A DNA stretch of 64,000 nt, taken from contig NZ_FNEM01000015.1 of assembly GCF_900100175.1 (NCBI RefSeq), forward strand, positions 1-64,000, written 5' to 3'. Shown here one piece after another: positions 34,841 through 44,045 of the stretch. Under the pieces are notes generated by a model. That model did not search any database. It was not told the DNA's origin and was given only the letters and a program-made list of their open reading frames with translations. Within the stretch, counting starts at the first letter, position 1. Each line of letters starts with the position of its first letter. The stretch is from Ferrimonas sediminum (GTDB lineage Bacteria > Pseudomonadota > Gammaproteobacteria > Enterobacterales > Shewanellaceae). A program made the translations under genes and the position numbers.

Positions 34841-36295
34841 GTGGCAATAAACGATTTGGAACTGGCAAGGCGGCTGGATGCCGGCCTGGTGGATGATTAT
34901 CGCCTGGCGCGCAGCTACTGCCTGGATGTGCCCACCTTTGCCCTGATCCACCTGCGCAGTGTGGCCCACAAATTGGTGGATCTGCTGGCCTCCGCCGTCG
35001 ACATCAAGTTTAAGAGCAAAAACCTCTACGATCGTATCGAGGTGCTGAACCGGGCCAAGGCCATCGACGTGCGCCTGGCCCGGCAGATTCACAAGCTGCG
35101 ATCCGAGGGCAACAAGGGCGCCCACCCCGAAAAGTACCGCCTGTCGCAGGAGCAACTGGTCACCCTGGCCCAGAAGGCGGTGGAGATCGCCGCCAACCTG
35201 ATGGACGGCTGTTTTGCCACCATAAAGGGGCAGCAGCCGCCGGAGTGGCAGTTTGAAGCGTTGGATCAGGTGGCGGGAAGGGAGCTGTGCTACCGCGCCG
35301 TCATGGAGGGGGATCACCAGGCCCAGTATCTGGTGGGGATCTCTCTGAAGGCCAAGGGGTTGATGCAGCGGGAGCGGGAGTTGTCCTTTGCCATTGCCAA
35401 CGACAGTGCCGATATCAATCTGGACGCCTCGGCGTCGCTGCTGAAACAGGCCAGTTACTGGTTTGCGCAGGCCTGTGATCACCATGATGGTGCCCGTTTC
35501 GAGCATGGGGTGGCGTTGATTCATGGCCATGGCGACCGTCAGGATCAGGAAGCCGGAGAGGAGTTGGTGAAGCAGGCGGCCGACGCCGGCCTGGCTCCGG
35601 CCCAGGCGTTGCTGGGGTATTTCTATCTCTCAAGCAGCACCGCCTTTGAGCAGAATCTGGTCTTGGCGGAACGCTATTTGTTGTTGGCGGCGGAGCAGGA
35701 TCAGGCCGAAGCCATGGCCAACCTCGGGGTGTTGTACCATCAAGGTGTCGATGGTGTGGCCGACACCGGTAAGGCCGAGCTCTATACCGCCCAGGCAGCC
35801 CGTACCGGCTATCCGGTGGCTCAATACCATCTGGCCTTAATGTTATTGGATAAGGACAAGGCGGAGACCGAGCAGGCGATGCAGTGGTTGCAGCAAGCCG
35901 CCGAGCAACGTTACCCCGATGCGATGGCGGATCTGGCCCGGGTGCTGCTGGACGGCGAGCATCTGCCACAGGATCCGGTCCGCGCCAGCCACCTGTATCG
36001 GGAGGCGATTCGTTATGCCGGCCTGCCCAGGGCGATGTTTGAGTTGAGTCTGGCCATCTTTGATAATGAGGTGCCCGATGCCGATCTGGTTGAGGGGGCC
36101 ACTCTGCTGCAGGCCGCCTACCACTACGCCGAATCCGGCAGCGATCTGCATCAGGCCATCGAGGCGTTATCGCCGCAACTGGTCGCCGCCATCGAGGCGG
36201 AGTGCCGCCAGGCTGCCAGTGATCAAACTCCGTTATTGAGTCTGGTTTTGCAGCGCTTTGACCAACAGCGACTACCAAAACCCTTCCGGCGCTGA
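34841..36295 (+). CDS. DUF4145 and Sel1-repeat protein
   Basis: The 484-residue cytoplasmic protein starts at a GTG preceded by AGAGGTAAGG and begins two bases after the transporter stop. The N-terminal 130 residues are a DUF4145-type domain (IRSVAHKLVDLLAS... IHKLRSEGNKGAHP, as in HEPN-like nucleic-acid or defence-linked proteins). The rest is a run of about seven Sel1-type TPR repeats, e.g. AERYLLLAAEQDQAEAMANLGVLYHQG and AMQWLQQAAEQRYPDAMADLARVLL. This looks like a scaffold coupling protein interaction to the DUF4145 fold. Function unknown. Confidence 0.82.
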   Translation: MAINDLELARRLDAGLVDDYRLARSYCLDVPTFALIHLRSVAHKLVDLLASAVDIKFKSKNLYDRIEVLNRAKAIDVRLARQIHKLRSEGNKGAHPEKYRLSQEQLVTLAQKAVEIAANLMDGCFATIKGQQPPEWQFEALDQVAGRELCYRAVMEGDHQAQYLVGISLKAKGLMQRERELSFAIANDSADINLDASASLLKQASYWFAQACDHHDGARFEHGVALIHGHGDRQDQEAGEELVKQAADAGLAPAQALLGYFYLSSSTAFEQNLVLAERYLLLAAEQDQAEAMANLGVLYHQGVDGVADTGKAELYTAQAARTGYPVAQYHLALMLLDKDKAETEQAMQWLQQAAEQRYPDAMADLARVLLDGEHLPQDPVRASHLYREAIRYAGLPRAMFELSLAIFDNEVPDADLVEGATLLQAAYHYAESGSDLHQAIEALSPQLVAAIEAECRQAASDQTPLLSLVLQRFDQQRLPKPFRR

Positions 36296-36519
36296 GCCGG
36301 AGTCCGATGTCGATAGGCCGGGGTACCCTGAAATTGCGCGGCTTCAAGGGCTCGGATGTCAGGAGCAACTGGCCATCGCCTGCTCATTGATGAGGGGCGC
36401 CGTTGTCACTGCAGTCCTTGAAACAATTTGATGAGATTCGGGGGCGTTTATTCTTTGCGCTGTCCGTCCGCGACTGGCATGATGTTTTGTTAATTTTTTC
36501 AGTAACAAGGAGCGGTCTG

Positions 36520-37851
36520 GTGAAACAGTTACTCACCCCGGCTTTGGCTCTGACCCTGACCTTGATGCCGGCATTGGCGCAGGCATCGGAGCCGTCAGAA
36601 GTACAGAGCTTTACCCTGGATAATGGCATGAAGATTCTGGTGTTGGAGGATCACGCCATTCCCAATGCCAACATGTACCTGTTCTGGAAGGTTGGTTCGC
36701 GCAACGAGGTGCCCGGCATCACCGGCCTGTCGCACTTCTTTGAACACATGATGTTCAACGGCTCCAAAAACTACGGTCCCAAGATGTTCGACCGTACTAT
36801 GGAAGCCGCCGGGGGCGCCAACAACGCCTACACCACCGAAAACGTGACTGTGTACACCGACTGGTTCCCGGCGGATGCCATCGAAACCATCTTCAAGCTG
36901 GAATCGGATCGCATTGCCCACTTGAACATCGATGCCAATATGGTCGAAAGCGAGCGCAATGTGGTGGCTTCTGAGCGTACCACCGGGCTGGAAAATTCCA
37001 ACTGGCGTTCACTGCAGGAGGAGGTCAAGGCCACGGCGTTTCGGGCTCACCCCTACAGTTGGAGCGTGATTGGGCATGAGTCCGACATCTACGCCTGGAC
37101 CCTGGACGATCTGAAGCAGTACCACAAGACCTACTATGCCCCCAACAACGCCGTGGTGGTGATCGCCGGTGCGGTGGAGTTCGAGCAGGTGAAGGCCCTG
37201 TCCGAGCACTATTTCGGTACCATTCCCGCCCAGGCCCCGCCGGCCAAGGTGCGCACCGTCGAGCCGGAGCAGAAAGGGGAGCGACGGGTGTACGTCCGCA
37301 AAGAGTCGGTGACCAGCCCCAACCTGATGTTTGCTTATCATGTACCCGAAACTCAGCACCAGGACAGCTATGCCCTGGACGTGCTGATATCACTGCTGAT
37401 CGATGGCAACAGCTCTCGTCTCAACAAGGCGTTGGTGGACGAACAGCAGCTGGCACTGGGCATCGACGGATACGTCCCCGAGAGTTTCGACCCGAACCTG
37501 CTGTACCTGTTCGCCGTGGCCAAACCCGGTGTCACCGCAGACACGCTGGAGCAGGCGATGATCACCGAGATCAATAAGGTGGCAGCCGGCGGTGTGACTC
37601 AGGATGAACTGGATAAGGTCAAAAATGCCAAGCTGATGGGCTTCTACGACACTCTGGAAACCATCAATGGCCGTGCCAACACCCTTGGGACCTATGAGCT
37701 GTTCCAGGGGGACTGGCGCAAGATGTACAGCGCCCCGGAGGCCTATGCCAAGGTGACTCGTGAAGATGTACAGCGGGTCGCCCGCAGCTACCTGAAGAAA
37801 TCCAACCGCACCGTGGGTGTGCTGGCCGCCGAAGAGGACAACGATCAATGA
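36520..37851 (+). CDS. M16-family zinc peptidase, exported
   Basis: GTG 36520 is preferred because AAGGAG lies 8 bases upstream and it creates a signal peptide ending in AQA; upstream in-frame ATG 36403 lacks this. The 443-residue mature-type M16 protein carries the inverted zinc motif HFFEH (about 68-72) with the downstream Glu in ESERNVVASE, so it should be catalytically active in the periplasm. It overlaps the next M16 gene in an ATGA junction. Together they would form the active/inactive heterodimer known for pairs of bacterial M16B peptidases. Confidence 0.93.
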   Translation: MKQLLTPALALTLTLMPALAQASEPSEVQSFTLDNGMKILVLEDHAIPNANMYLFWKVGSRNEVPGITGLSHFFEHMMFNGSKNYGPKMFDRTMEAAGGANNAYTTENVTVYTDWFPADAIETIFKLESDRIAHLNIDANMVESERNVVASERTTGLENSNWRSLQEEVKATAFRAHPYSWSVIGHESDIYAWTLDDLKQYHKTYYAPNNAVVVIAGAVEFEQVKALSEHYFGTIPAQAPPAKVRTVEPEQKGERRVYVRKESVTSPNLMFAYHVPETQHQDSYALDVLISLLIDGNSSRLNKALVDEQQLALGIDGYVPESFDPNLLYLFAVAKPGVTADTLEQAMITEINKVAAGGVTQDELDKVKNAKLMGFYDTLETINGRANTLGTYELFQGDWRKMYSAPEAYAKVTREDVQRVARSYLKKSNRTVGVLAAEEDNDQ

Positions 37852-39296
37852 GAGCCCTGACCCTGTCACTGGCCGCCATGATGCTGGCGGCCTGCAGCCA
37901 GACGACCCCGAAAACCGAGGTCGTGGCTGCGCCTGAAACCAACGCGCCGGTGTTCAAGGCGGTGGAAACCAAAGCTTTTACCCTGCCGGCGTATGAGACC
38001 ATCACCCTGAAAAACGGCCTGACCCTGCAGTTGATGGAAAAGCGCAATGTGCCGCTGATCACCGCCTCGGCCACCGTCCGCGCCGGTGCGGTCAACGACA
38101 GTGTGCCCGGTCTGGCCACCATGACGGTGGACGGCTTGCTGCTGGGCACCGAACGTCGCAGCAAGCAGCAGCTGGAAGCCCTGATCGACAGCCTGGGTGC
38201 CAGCCTGAGCACCGCCGCCGGCAAAGAGGGCAGCAGTGTGTCGATGCGTTTTATGAGCAAAGACGCCGATGTGATGTTGCCTCTGTTGGCGGAGCTATTG
38301 CGCAAGCCCAGCTTCCCGGAAGCCGAGGTCGACAAGGCCAAGGCTCGTTACGCGGCGCAACTGGCGCAGCAGAAGGAGAGTCCCCGCCAGGTGGTCGGCT
38401 TCTACTTTGACAGCCTGCTGTATGGGGAGCATCCTTACGCCAACGCCAGCGTTGGTGAGTCTGCTGCGGTGTCCGGCATGGACAACTACGACCTGAAGAT
38501 CTTCCATGGCAGCTGGTACCAGCCTCAGAATATGGCCATCACCCTGGTGGGGGACTTCGATGCCGTCCAGATGAAGCAGCGACTGGAAGGGCTGTTTGAT
38601 GACTGGCGTGGCGCCAATACGCCAGCCAAACCACAGCTGGCCAAGCAGTTGCCAAACCCGCAGGCGGCTTCGGTGTTGCTGGTGGACAAGCCGGATGCCA
38701 TCGAGACCACCTTTATCATAGGGGGCCCCGGGGTGTCCCGTGACGACCCGGATTACGTGGCCCTGCAGGTGCTCAATACCATCCTCGGCGGCCGCTTTAC
38801 CTCCTGGCTGAATGACGAATTGCGGGTGAATGCCGGCCTGACCTACGGTGCCCGTTCCCGCTTCAACACCTACTCGGCCGGAGGCAGCTTCCAGATCAGT
38901 ACCTTTACCGCCACCAAGAACACCAAGGCGGCGGTGGATCTGGCGCTGAAGACCTATGCCCGACTGTGGCAGCAAGGCGTGGATCAGGCCACTCTGGATT
39001 CGGCCAAGGCCTACGTGAAGGGACAGTTCCCACCTAAGTACGAGACCTCGGCTCAGCTGGCGGGTCTGCTGGGGCAGATGTACCTGTATGGTTTCGGTCC
39101 TGAGTTTATCAATGAGTTTCAGAACCAGGTCGACAGCCTGACTCTCGCTCGAACCCAGGCACTGATTGCCCGGGCTTTCCCCCACGACAACCTGCAGTTG
39201 GTGATGATTGGTAAGGCCGATGACATCCGTTCTGTGGCGGCTGAGTACGGCCATGTGCGTGAGGTGACCATTGCCGACGATGGTTTCCGCTTCTAA
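37848..39296 (+). CDS. M16-family lipoprotein, catalytically inactive partner
   Basis: The 482-residue protein begins with a lipoprotein signal (LAACS, Cys16) and has the two-lobe M16 fold. The HxxEH position reads ATMTVDGLLLG, so the zinc site is absent, whereas the second-half arm regions such as GRFTSWLNDELRVNAGLTYGARSRF are intact. This is the usual non-catalytic subunit of paired M16B peptidases. Translation is coupled to the active subunit (ATGA overlap), and a strong terminator follows. The peptide substrate is unknown. Confidence 0.93.
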   Translation: MRALTLSLAAMMLAACSQTTPKTEVVAAPETNAPVFKAVETKAFTLPAYETITLKNGLTLQLMEKRNVPLITASATVRAGAVNDSVPGLATMTVDGLLLGTERRSKQQLEALIDSLGASLSTAAGKEGSSVSMRFMSKDADVMLPLLAELLRKPSFPEAEVDKAKARYAAQLAQQKESPRQVVGFYFDSLLYGEHPYANASVGESAAVSGMDNYDLKIFHGSWYQPQNMAITLVGDFDAVQMKQRLEGLFDDWRGANTPAKPQLAKQLPNPQAASVLLVDKPDAIETTFIIGGPGVSRDDPDYVALQVLNTILGGRFTSWLNDELRVNAGLTYGARSRFNTYSAGGSFQISTFTATKNTKAAVDLALKTYARLWQQGVDQATLDSAKAYVKGQFPPKYETSAQLAGLLGQMYLYGFGPEFINEFQNQVDSLTLARTQALIARAFPHDNLQLVMIGKADDIRSVAAEYGHVREVTIADDGFRF

Positions 39297-39311
39297 GCGG
39301 TTTCCCCAACA

Positions 39312-39342
39312 CAAAGCGGAGCTTGAGGCTCCGCTTTTTTTT
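39312..39342 (+). terminator. Terminator of the M16 pair
   Basis: AAAGCGGAGC-TTGA-GGCTCCGCTTTTTTTT forms an 8-9 bp GC-rich stem followed by eight T, directly behind the second M16 gene. Confidence 0.93.
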
Positions 39343-39429
39343 CTCTGAGATTCGACAAAGCCGAGCTTCGTCAAAGTTCTCCCGCTTTATTTTTGTACAA
39401 TAAAGATAACTCTAATAAAAGGGAAGCTA

Positions 39430-40446
39430 ATGATGAAAAAACGGATAGTATTACTGATGCCCTTGCTCTTTGGTTGTGGCAGTGACGGCGGGGAGCCGAC
39501 ATTGCCAACGGAAGAACCGGTGTTGCAGGGGTTGTCGATAGGCGTTTCTGATGCGCCGATAGATGACGTTACCGCAGTTGTGCTGAAATTCGATCGCATT
39601 ATTCTGACGCCGGCGGGGGCGATGGGCGGTGGCTATCATGGCAATGGGCCTCTGGTGCTGGAGTTGGCCAATCATCATGTGGACATGTTGCAATTTCAGG
39701 AGGACGCCTCGCACTGGTTGCTGAATGATGAGCAGTTGCCTGTGGGGCGCTATGATGTACGCATTGAGGTGCTGGCTGGCAGCGGTGATCAGGGGTCGTA
39801 CGTCGATGATGCTCAGGGACGCCACCCTTTGTATATGGTTCAGAACCACATCAATGTCGGTGAGATTGACATTCAAGAGGATGGTGAGCACAGCTATACG
39901 CTGGAGTTGGATCTCAGGCAGAGCCTGCATTACGATCCTGAAACCGGTTACTCATTACTTTATAGCGGATTGCGCTGGGTCGATAACCGGACCATGGGGC
40001 ACCTGATGGGCAGCATTGATTCGACCTGGGTTGAGGGATGCGAGGCCGATAATGCCGCTCTGGCTGATGAAGCTGGGCAATTCAGTCATGTGGCATACCT
40101 GTATCCCTCGGGTACGACCTTGGAGGCGATGGACGACATGGCTGCCGAGCCGGAAAGTGGCAGGGTGGCGCCGATTGCGACCTCATACGTGCACCAGGTT
40201 ATGGATGGCACCTGGCGTTTTGGCATGGGCTTTCTTCCCCAAGGGGAGTATCAGGTAGGCTACAGTTGCCTGGGTCACCTGGATCTGCCAGAGAGTAATG
40301 AGACAGGCGCTGAGAGTTTTGCCATTTACGGAGATGGTGGCACTGTGGTCATCGATGCCGGCAGCGGCGGCGGCTACAGGAATGGTCATCACTGTGGCGG
40401 TCGTGGCCCCGGCGGAGGTCCTTGGGGGCCGGGAAATCGCGGCTGA
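39430..40446 (+). CDS. DUF4382 lipoprotein
   Basis: The 338-residue product starts with a lipoprotein signal (LLFGC, Cys15). Residues about 35-190 match DUF4382: GLSIGVSDAPIDDVTAVVLKFDRIILTP, LPVGRYDVRIEV and LELDLRQSLHYDPETGYSLLYSGLRWVDN. The second half is a beta-rich region with LPQGEYQVGYSC and a low-complexity tail of Gly, His, Pro and Arg (GHHCGGRGPGGGPWGPGNRG) that may be disordered or bind metal. Function unknown. Convergent with the P1 peptidase gene. Confidence 0.85.
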   Translation: MMKKRIVLLMPLLFGCGSDGGEPTLPTEEPVLQGLSIGVSDAPIDDVTAVVLKFDRIILTPAGAMGGGYHGNGPLVLELANHHVDMLQFQEDASHWLLNDEQLPVGRYDVRIEVLAGSGDQGSYVDDAQGRHPLYMVQNHINVGEIDIQEDGEHSYTLELDLRQSLHYDPETGYSLLYSGLRWVDNRTMGHLMGSIDSTWVEGCEADNAALADEAGQFSHVAYLYPSGTTLEAMDDMAAEPESGRVAPIATSYVHQVMDGTWRFGMGFLPQGEYQVGYSCLGHLDLPESNETGAESFAIYGDGGTVVIDAGSGGGYRNGHHCGGRGPGGGPWGPGNRG

Positions 40447-40455
40447 GCCAATACA

Positions 40456-40485
40456 GAAACGGAGCCCTGGGGCTCCGTTTTTTTT
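40456..40485. terminator. Terminator between DUF4382 and P1 peptidase genes
   Basis: AAACGGAGCC-CTGG-GGCTCCGTTTTTTTT has a 9-bp stem with a T8 tract in the plus direction. The minus direction has a weaker T run (TTTCTGT), so it may also serve the convergent gene. Confidence 0.88.
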
Positions 40486-41507
40486 CAGGGGGTGAGATCC
40501 GATGCCGCGGGCAGACCACCGGCGGCGGTGGCGGCCTGAACCGCCCGGTGAATGGCCTGCTCCACCACCTCGGCGGCGATGACGCCGATGGCGTTGATGT
40601 TGCTGACCTCAATCTCGCCGGTGCCGGCGGCAAACAGGGTGTCACCGTCGTACATGGAGTGCACCGGACGAATCGCCCGGGCGTAGCCGTCGTGGCCCAT
40701 CTGTGCCAGCTTCAATGCCTGGGATTTGGTCAGCTTGGCGTTGGTGACAATGGCACCGATGGTGGTGTTGCGACCGGCAAAGCCCTCGCCGTTGGCACCG
40801 GCCAGAATCAGATCGGTGCCGGACACAAACCGCTTACCGTCTTCGCTGCGGGTGCCGGCCACCACGGTGTTGCCGCTGACCACGTCGCCCCAGGCGTTCA
40901 CGGCCACCACCGCGCCCACCACCAGACCGTTGTCCAGGGTCAGGCTGTAGCTGCCGATGCCGCTTTTGGTGGCCCGGCCCATGCCGGCAATTTTGCCGAC
41001 ACTGGCGCCGGTGCCGGCCCCGACACTGCCCTCCTCAAGGCCCTGGCGCTTGGCTCCGGCGGCGGCGCGGTAGCCCATGTCGGCGTCAGGACGTCGCTTA
41101 GGGTCGCCCAGCGCCAGATCAAACAGCACTGCGCCGGTGACGATGGGCACGTAGGCGACGCCGGTGTCGAAGCCGATCTTCTGCTCCTCCAGGTAGCGGG
41201 CGACGCCACTCATGCTGTCCAGACCAAAGGCGCTGCCGCCAGACAGGACGATGGCATGCACTTTATCCACCAGGTTTTCAGGCTTGAGCAGGTCGGTTTC
41301 CCGAGTGCCCGGAGCGGCGCCCCGCACATCGACCCCGGCGGTGGCACCGCCATCGAAGCGCAGCACCGTGACGCCGGTGAGTCCTTGTTGATCGTCGGCC
41401 TGGCCAATGGCCAGCCCCTTAATGTTAAACAGTGAGTCGGTGTGGTAGTCGGCCATGGCCGGCCCTCCCAGCAGGGCGCACAGCGCCGCAATCATCCATC
41501 GGGACAT
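40485..41507 (-). CDS. P1-family (DmpA-type) self-processing peptidase
   Basis: The 340-residue protein has a signal peptide (ATG 41507; cleavage after AMA), so it acts in the periplasm. P1/DmpA peptidases are N-terminal-nucleophile enzymes that cleave themselves and then act as aminopeptidases or beta-peptide hydrolases. Family blocks visible are LTGVTVLRFDGGATAGVDVRG, HAIVLSGGSAFGLDSM and the processing segment GRNTTIGAIVTNAKL, in which a Thr is likely the nucleophile. The start at TTG 41519 is less likely. It stands alone next to the EF-G-like gene. Confidence 0.92.
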   Translation of the reverse strand: MSRWMIAALCALLGGPAMADYHTDSLFNIKGLAIGQADDQQGLTGVTVLRFDGGATAGVDVRGAAPGTRETDLLKPENLVDKVHAIVLSGGSAFGLDSMSGVARYLEEQKIGFDTGVAYVPIVTGAVLFDLALGDPKRRPDADMGYRAAAGAKRQGLEEGSVGAGTGASVGKIAGMGRATKSGIGSYSLTLDNGLVVGAVVAVNAWGDVVSGNTVVAGTRSEDGKRFVSGTDLILAGANGEGFAGRNTTIGAIVTNAKLTKSQALKLAQMGHDGYARAIRPVHSMYDGDTLFAAGTGEIEVSNINAIGVIAAEVVEQAIHRAVQAATAAGGLPAASDLTP

Positions 41508-41588
41508 GGTGGAATCCAAGTGAGACTAATCGAGTGTGAATTGAGCTTATCAGATTCCACCCGGGTTGACCGTGAACCGCCGCCAAAA

Positions 41589-41612
41589 CAAAAAAGGCGC
41601 TCAAAGAGCGCC
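41589..41612 (-). terminator. Terminator of the EF-G-like gene
   Basis: GGCGCTC-AAA-GAGCGCC with a T6 tract on the minus strand lies 20 bases past the stop at 41632. Confidence 0.88.
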
Positions 41613-41631
41613 TTACTTTTTGTCAGCAGCC

Positions 41632-43659
41632 TCAGTGCATCAGGGATTCCTGCACACTGGGTGGGGCCACTTCGTAACGGCTGAAGGTCATGGAGTACTG
41701 GCCTTCGCCGCCGGTCATCGCCTTGAGCCGGGTGGCGTAGTCGTCCAGAGCCGCCAGTGGGGCTTCGACGTTGATGTCGACGCTGCTGTTATCCAGTGCT
41801 TCGGTGCCACAGACCATGGCCCGGTGGGCGCTGAGATCGCCGGTGATGTCTCCCATCTTGTCCTGGGGGACCTGAACGTGCATGTCCACCAGGGGTTCGA
41901 GAATCACCGGGCTGGCCTTGGAGACCGCTTCCAGAAACGCCTTTTTACCGGCGGCAACAAAGGCGATCTCCTTGGAGTCGACCGCATGATGCTTACCGTC
42001 CAGCACCACCACCTTGATGTCCTGCATCGGGAAGCTGGCCAGGAACCCCTGAGCCATGGCTTCTTTGACGCCTTTCTCGATGGCCGGAATAAACTGGCCT
42101 GGAATGGCGCCGCCGACGACCTGGCTTTCAAACTGGAAGCCTTCGCCCCGGGAAAGAGGCTCGATGCGCAGGTGCACCTCACCGAACTGACCGGCGCCGC
42201 CGGTCTGTTTCTTGTGCCGGTGCATCGCTTCCGCCGGGGCGGTGATGGTCTCTTTATAGGCGACTGAAGGCTTGGCGGTATCCATGTCGACGTTGAACAC
42301 CTCATTGGCTTTTTCCAGAGCGATCTGTACATGCAGGTCGCCTAAGCCCTGCAATACGGTTTCGTTCTGGTTTTCCTGATGTTCAATGTGCAGGCTGGGA
42401 TCTTCTGCCACCAGCTTGTGCAGCACGTCGGCGATTTTCTGCTCATCACCACGGCGCTTGGGTTTTACTGCCAGACCGAAGATTGGCTGGGGCAGTGCCA
42501 GTTTCGGCATATGGTAATGGTCTTCATCATGGCTGTCGTGAAGAATGGCGTCCACCTCCAGGCCGTCGATCTTGGCCAGGGCAAAGATGTCGCCGGGAAT
42601 GGCCTGCTTCAACTCCAGTTGCTTGCCCCCCTGCAGCTTAAACAGGTGGCTGATCTTAAATGGCTTGCGGCCATCGCCAATCAACAGGCGCATGCCGGTG
42701 TCGATGGTGCCCTGATGCAGGCGAACCACCCCCATCTTGCCAACAAAGGGGTCGATGCCGACCCGGAAGACATGGGCCAGCACATGATCCTCTGGGTTTT
42801 GGGAAATGGTGACGGGCTGTTCCTGATCGTCCCATCCCTTAAGGAATTGGGGCGGAGTGGCCTCCAGTGGATTGGGCATCACCTCGACCAGGACTTTCAG
42901 CAGTGCCGACAGGCCGATGTCCTGCTCGGCACTGGTAAAGCAGATGGGCACCAGGTGGCCCTGGCGGAGGGCGGTTTCCAATGGCGCGTGCAGTTGCTCC
43001 GGACTCAGTGACTCCCCCTGTTCCAGGTACAGCTCCATCAGGGCTTCGTCCTCCTCCAGTACGGTATCGATTAACTCGTCGTGAACGCTGGCGACGTCAC
43101 TGAACAGAGTCTGGGTGTTGCTGTCCGGGCTAAAATAGCAGTCGGCAACGGCGCTGCCGTCGGCCAGTGGCAGGTTGACCGGCAGGCAACCGTGACCAAA
43201 CCGGGTTTGGATCTGTTCCACCAAGGCTTCCAGCCCAGGCAGGTGATCGTCGATGTGGTTGATCACGACTACGATGGCCTTGCCCTGCTCCCGGGCGTGT
43301 TCGAAGGCGCGTTGGGTGACCGCTTCGATGCCACGGTCTGCATGCACCACCAGCAGCACCGACTCGACCGCCGGCAATGGCAACAGGGCTCGGCCAAAGA
43401 AGTCGGCCAATCCGGGGGTGTCGATGAGGTTGATGTGATGCTCGTGGTAATCGAAGGAGAGGAAAGAGGGTTCAAGGCTATGGTGATGGGCTTGTTCCTG
43501 GGCGGTAAAATCGGCGTGGTTGGTGCCCTTGTCGACCCTGCCGCGGTTATTGATGGCATGGGCCCGGTACAGCAGGGCTTCGATGAGGGTAGATTTACCG
43601 CTTCCGGTGTGGCCCATCAGGGCCAGGTTCCTTATCTGCGCGGTACGATACTCAGGCAT
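41632..43659 (-). CDS. Elongation factor G-like protein (EF-G2 type)
   Basis: The 675-residue protein (ATG 43659, AAAGGAGG upstream) has the five-domain EF-G architecture, but the GTPase motifs are degenerate. G1 is GHTGSGKST, the switch-I RGIT signature is replaced by HHHS, G3 is DTPGLADF with Leu in place of the catalytic His, and G4 is NHID instead of NKxD. Domain IV is present (KQTGGAGQFGEVHLRIEPL). This matches EF-G-like proteins of the EF-G2 family, which lack known translocation activity. It is separate from the ribosomal-protein operon where true fusA sits. Its role is unknown; ribosome binding with slow GTPase is plausible. Confidence 0.9.
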   Translation of the reverse strand: MPEYRTAQIRNLALMGHTGSGKSTLIEALLYRAHAINNRGRVDKGTNHADFTAQEQAHHHSLEPSFLSFDYHEHHINLIDTPGLADFFGRALLPLPAVESVLLVVHADRGIEAVTQRAFEHAREQGKAIVVVINHIDDHLPGLEALVEQIQTRFGHGCLPVNLPLADGSAVADCYFSPDSNTQTLFSDVASVHDELIDTVLEEDEALMELYLEQGESLSPEQLHAPLETALRQGHLVPICFTSAEQDIGLSALLKVLVEVMPNPLEATPPQFLKGWDDQEQPVTISQNPEDHVLAHVFRVGIDPFVGKMGVVRLHQGTIDTGMRLLIGDGRKPFKISHLFKLQGGKQLELKQAIPGDIFALAKIDGLEVDAILHDSHDEDHYHMPKLALPQPIFGLAVKPKRRGDEQKIADVLHKLVAEDPSLHIEHQENQNETVLQGLGDLHVQIALEKANEVFNVDMDTAKPSVAYKETITAPAEAMHRHKKQTGGAGQFGEVHLRIEPLSRGEGFQFESQVVGGAIPGQFIPAIEKGVKEAMAQGFLASFPMQDIKVVVLDGKHHAVDSKEIAFVAAGKKAFLEAVSKASPVILEPLVDMHVQVPQDKMGDITGDLSAHRAMVCGTEALDNSSVDINVEAPLAALDDYATRLKAMTGGEGQYSMTFSRYEVAPPSVQESLMH

Positions 43660-43730
43660 AGTCGCCTCCTTTATCTTTGTTGAATCCGGCAGTCCATTCC
43701 GAGTATAGGTAGCAAACTGGAGGTAATTAT

Positions 43731-43744
43731 TGACCAAGGTCACG
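43731..43744. promoter_or_regulatory. Weak FNR/Anr-like palindrome
   Basis: TTGACCAAGGTCAC is a near-palindrome about 70 bases upstream of the EF-G-like start, with three differences from TTGAT-N4-ATCAA. I list it only because similar motifs recur in this window. The gap up to 44045 has no other nameable element. Confidence 0.2.
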
Positions 43745-44045
43745 CTTTTTGCGGTCAAGAATTGTTCGGAATAACCCGCCTTAGGATTCAAGGCCTGGAG
43801 GGGAAGGTGCTGATTTGTGACTTACTAACAGAGCTTGTCCCTGAAATGGGTAGCGAAATCAGTGCGTCCATAGCGGCGCGGAAAAGCTGCCGCTTTCCCC
43901 CTCGGCCACCAGTGCCGGCAGGTTGGCAAAGGGATCTCGATTTGGCATTCATTCCCTATTAGGCATTCAGAATTTTCTAAAGTCTGATTATCACGTCGCT
44001 GCCGCTTGTGTAGAGTAGGGCCAGCTCACTCTATGGAGAACGACC

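Noticed and set aside
41632-43659. Calling the EF-G-like gene the housekeeping fusA
   Set aside because: Degenerate GTPase motifs and isolation from the str operon argue against it.
43762-43962. A 66-codon plus-strand frame upstream of yjjG
   Set aside because: No ribosome site, no similarity recognised and mixed composition; treated as intergenic.
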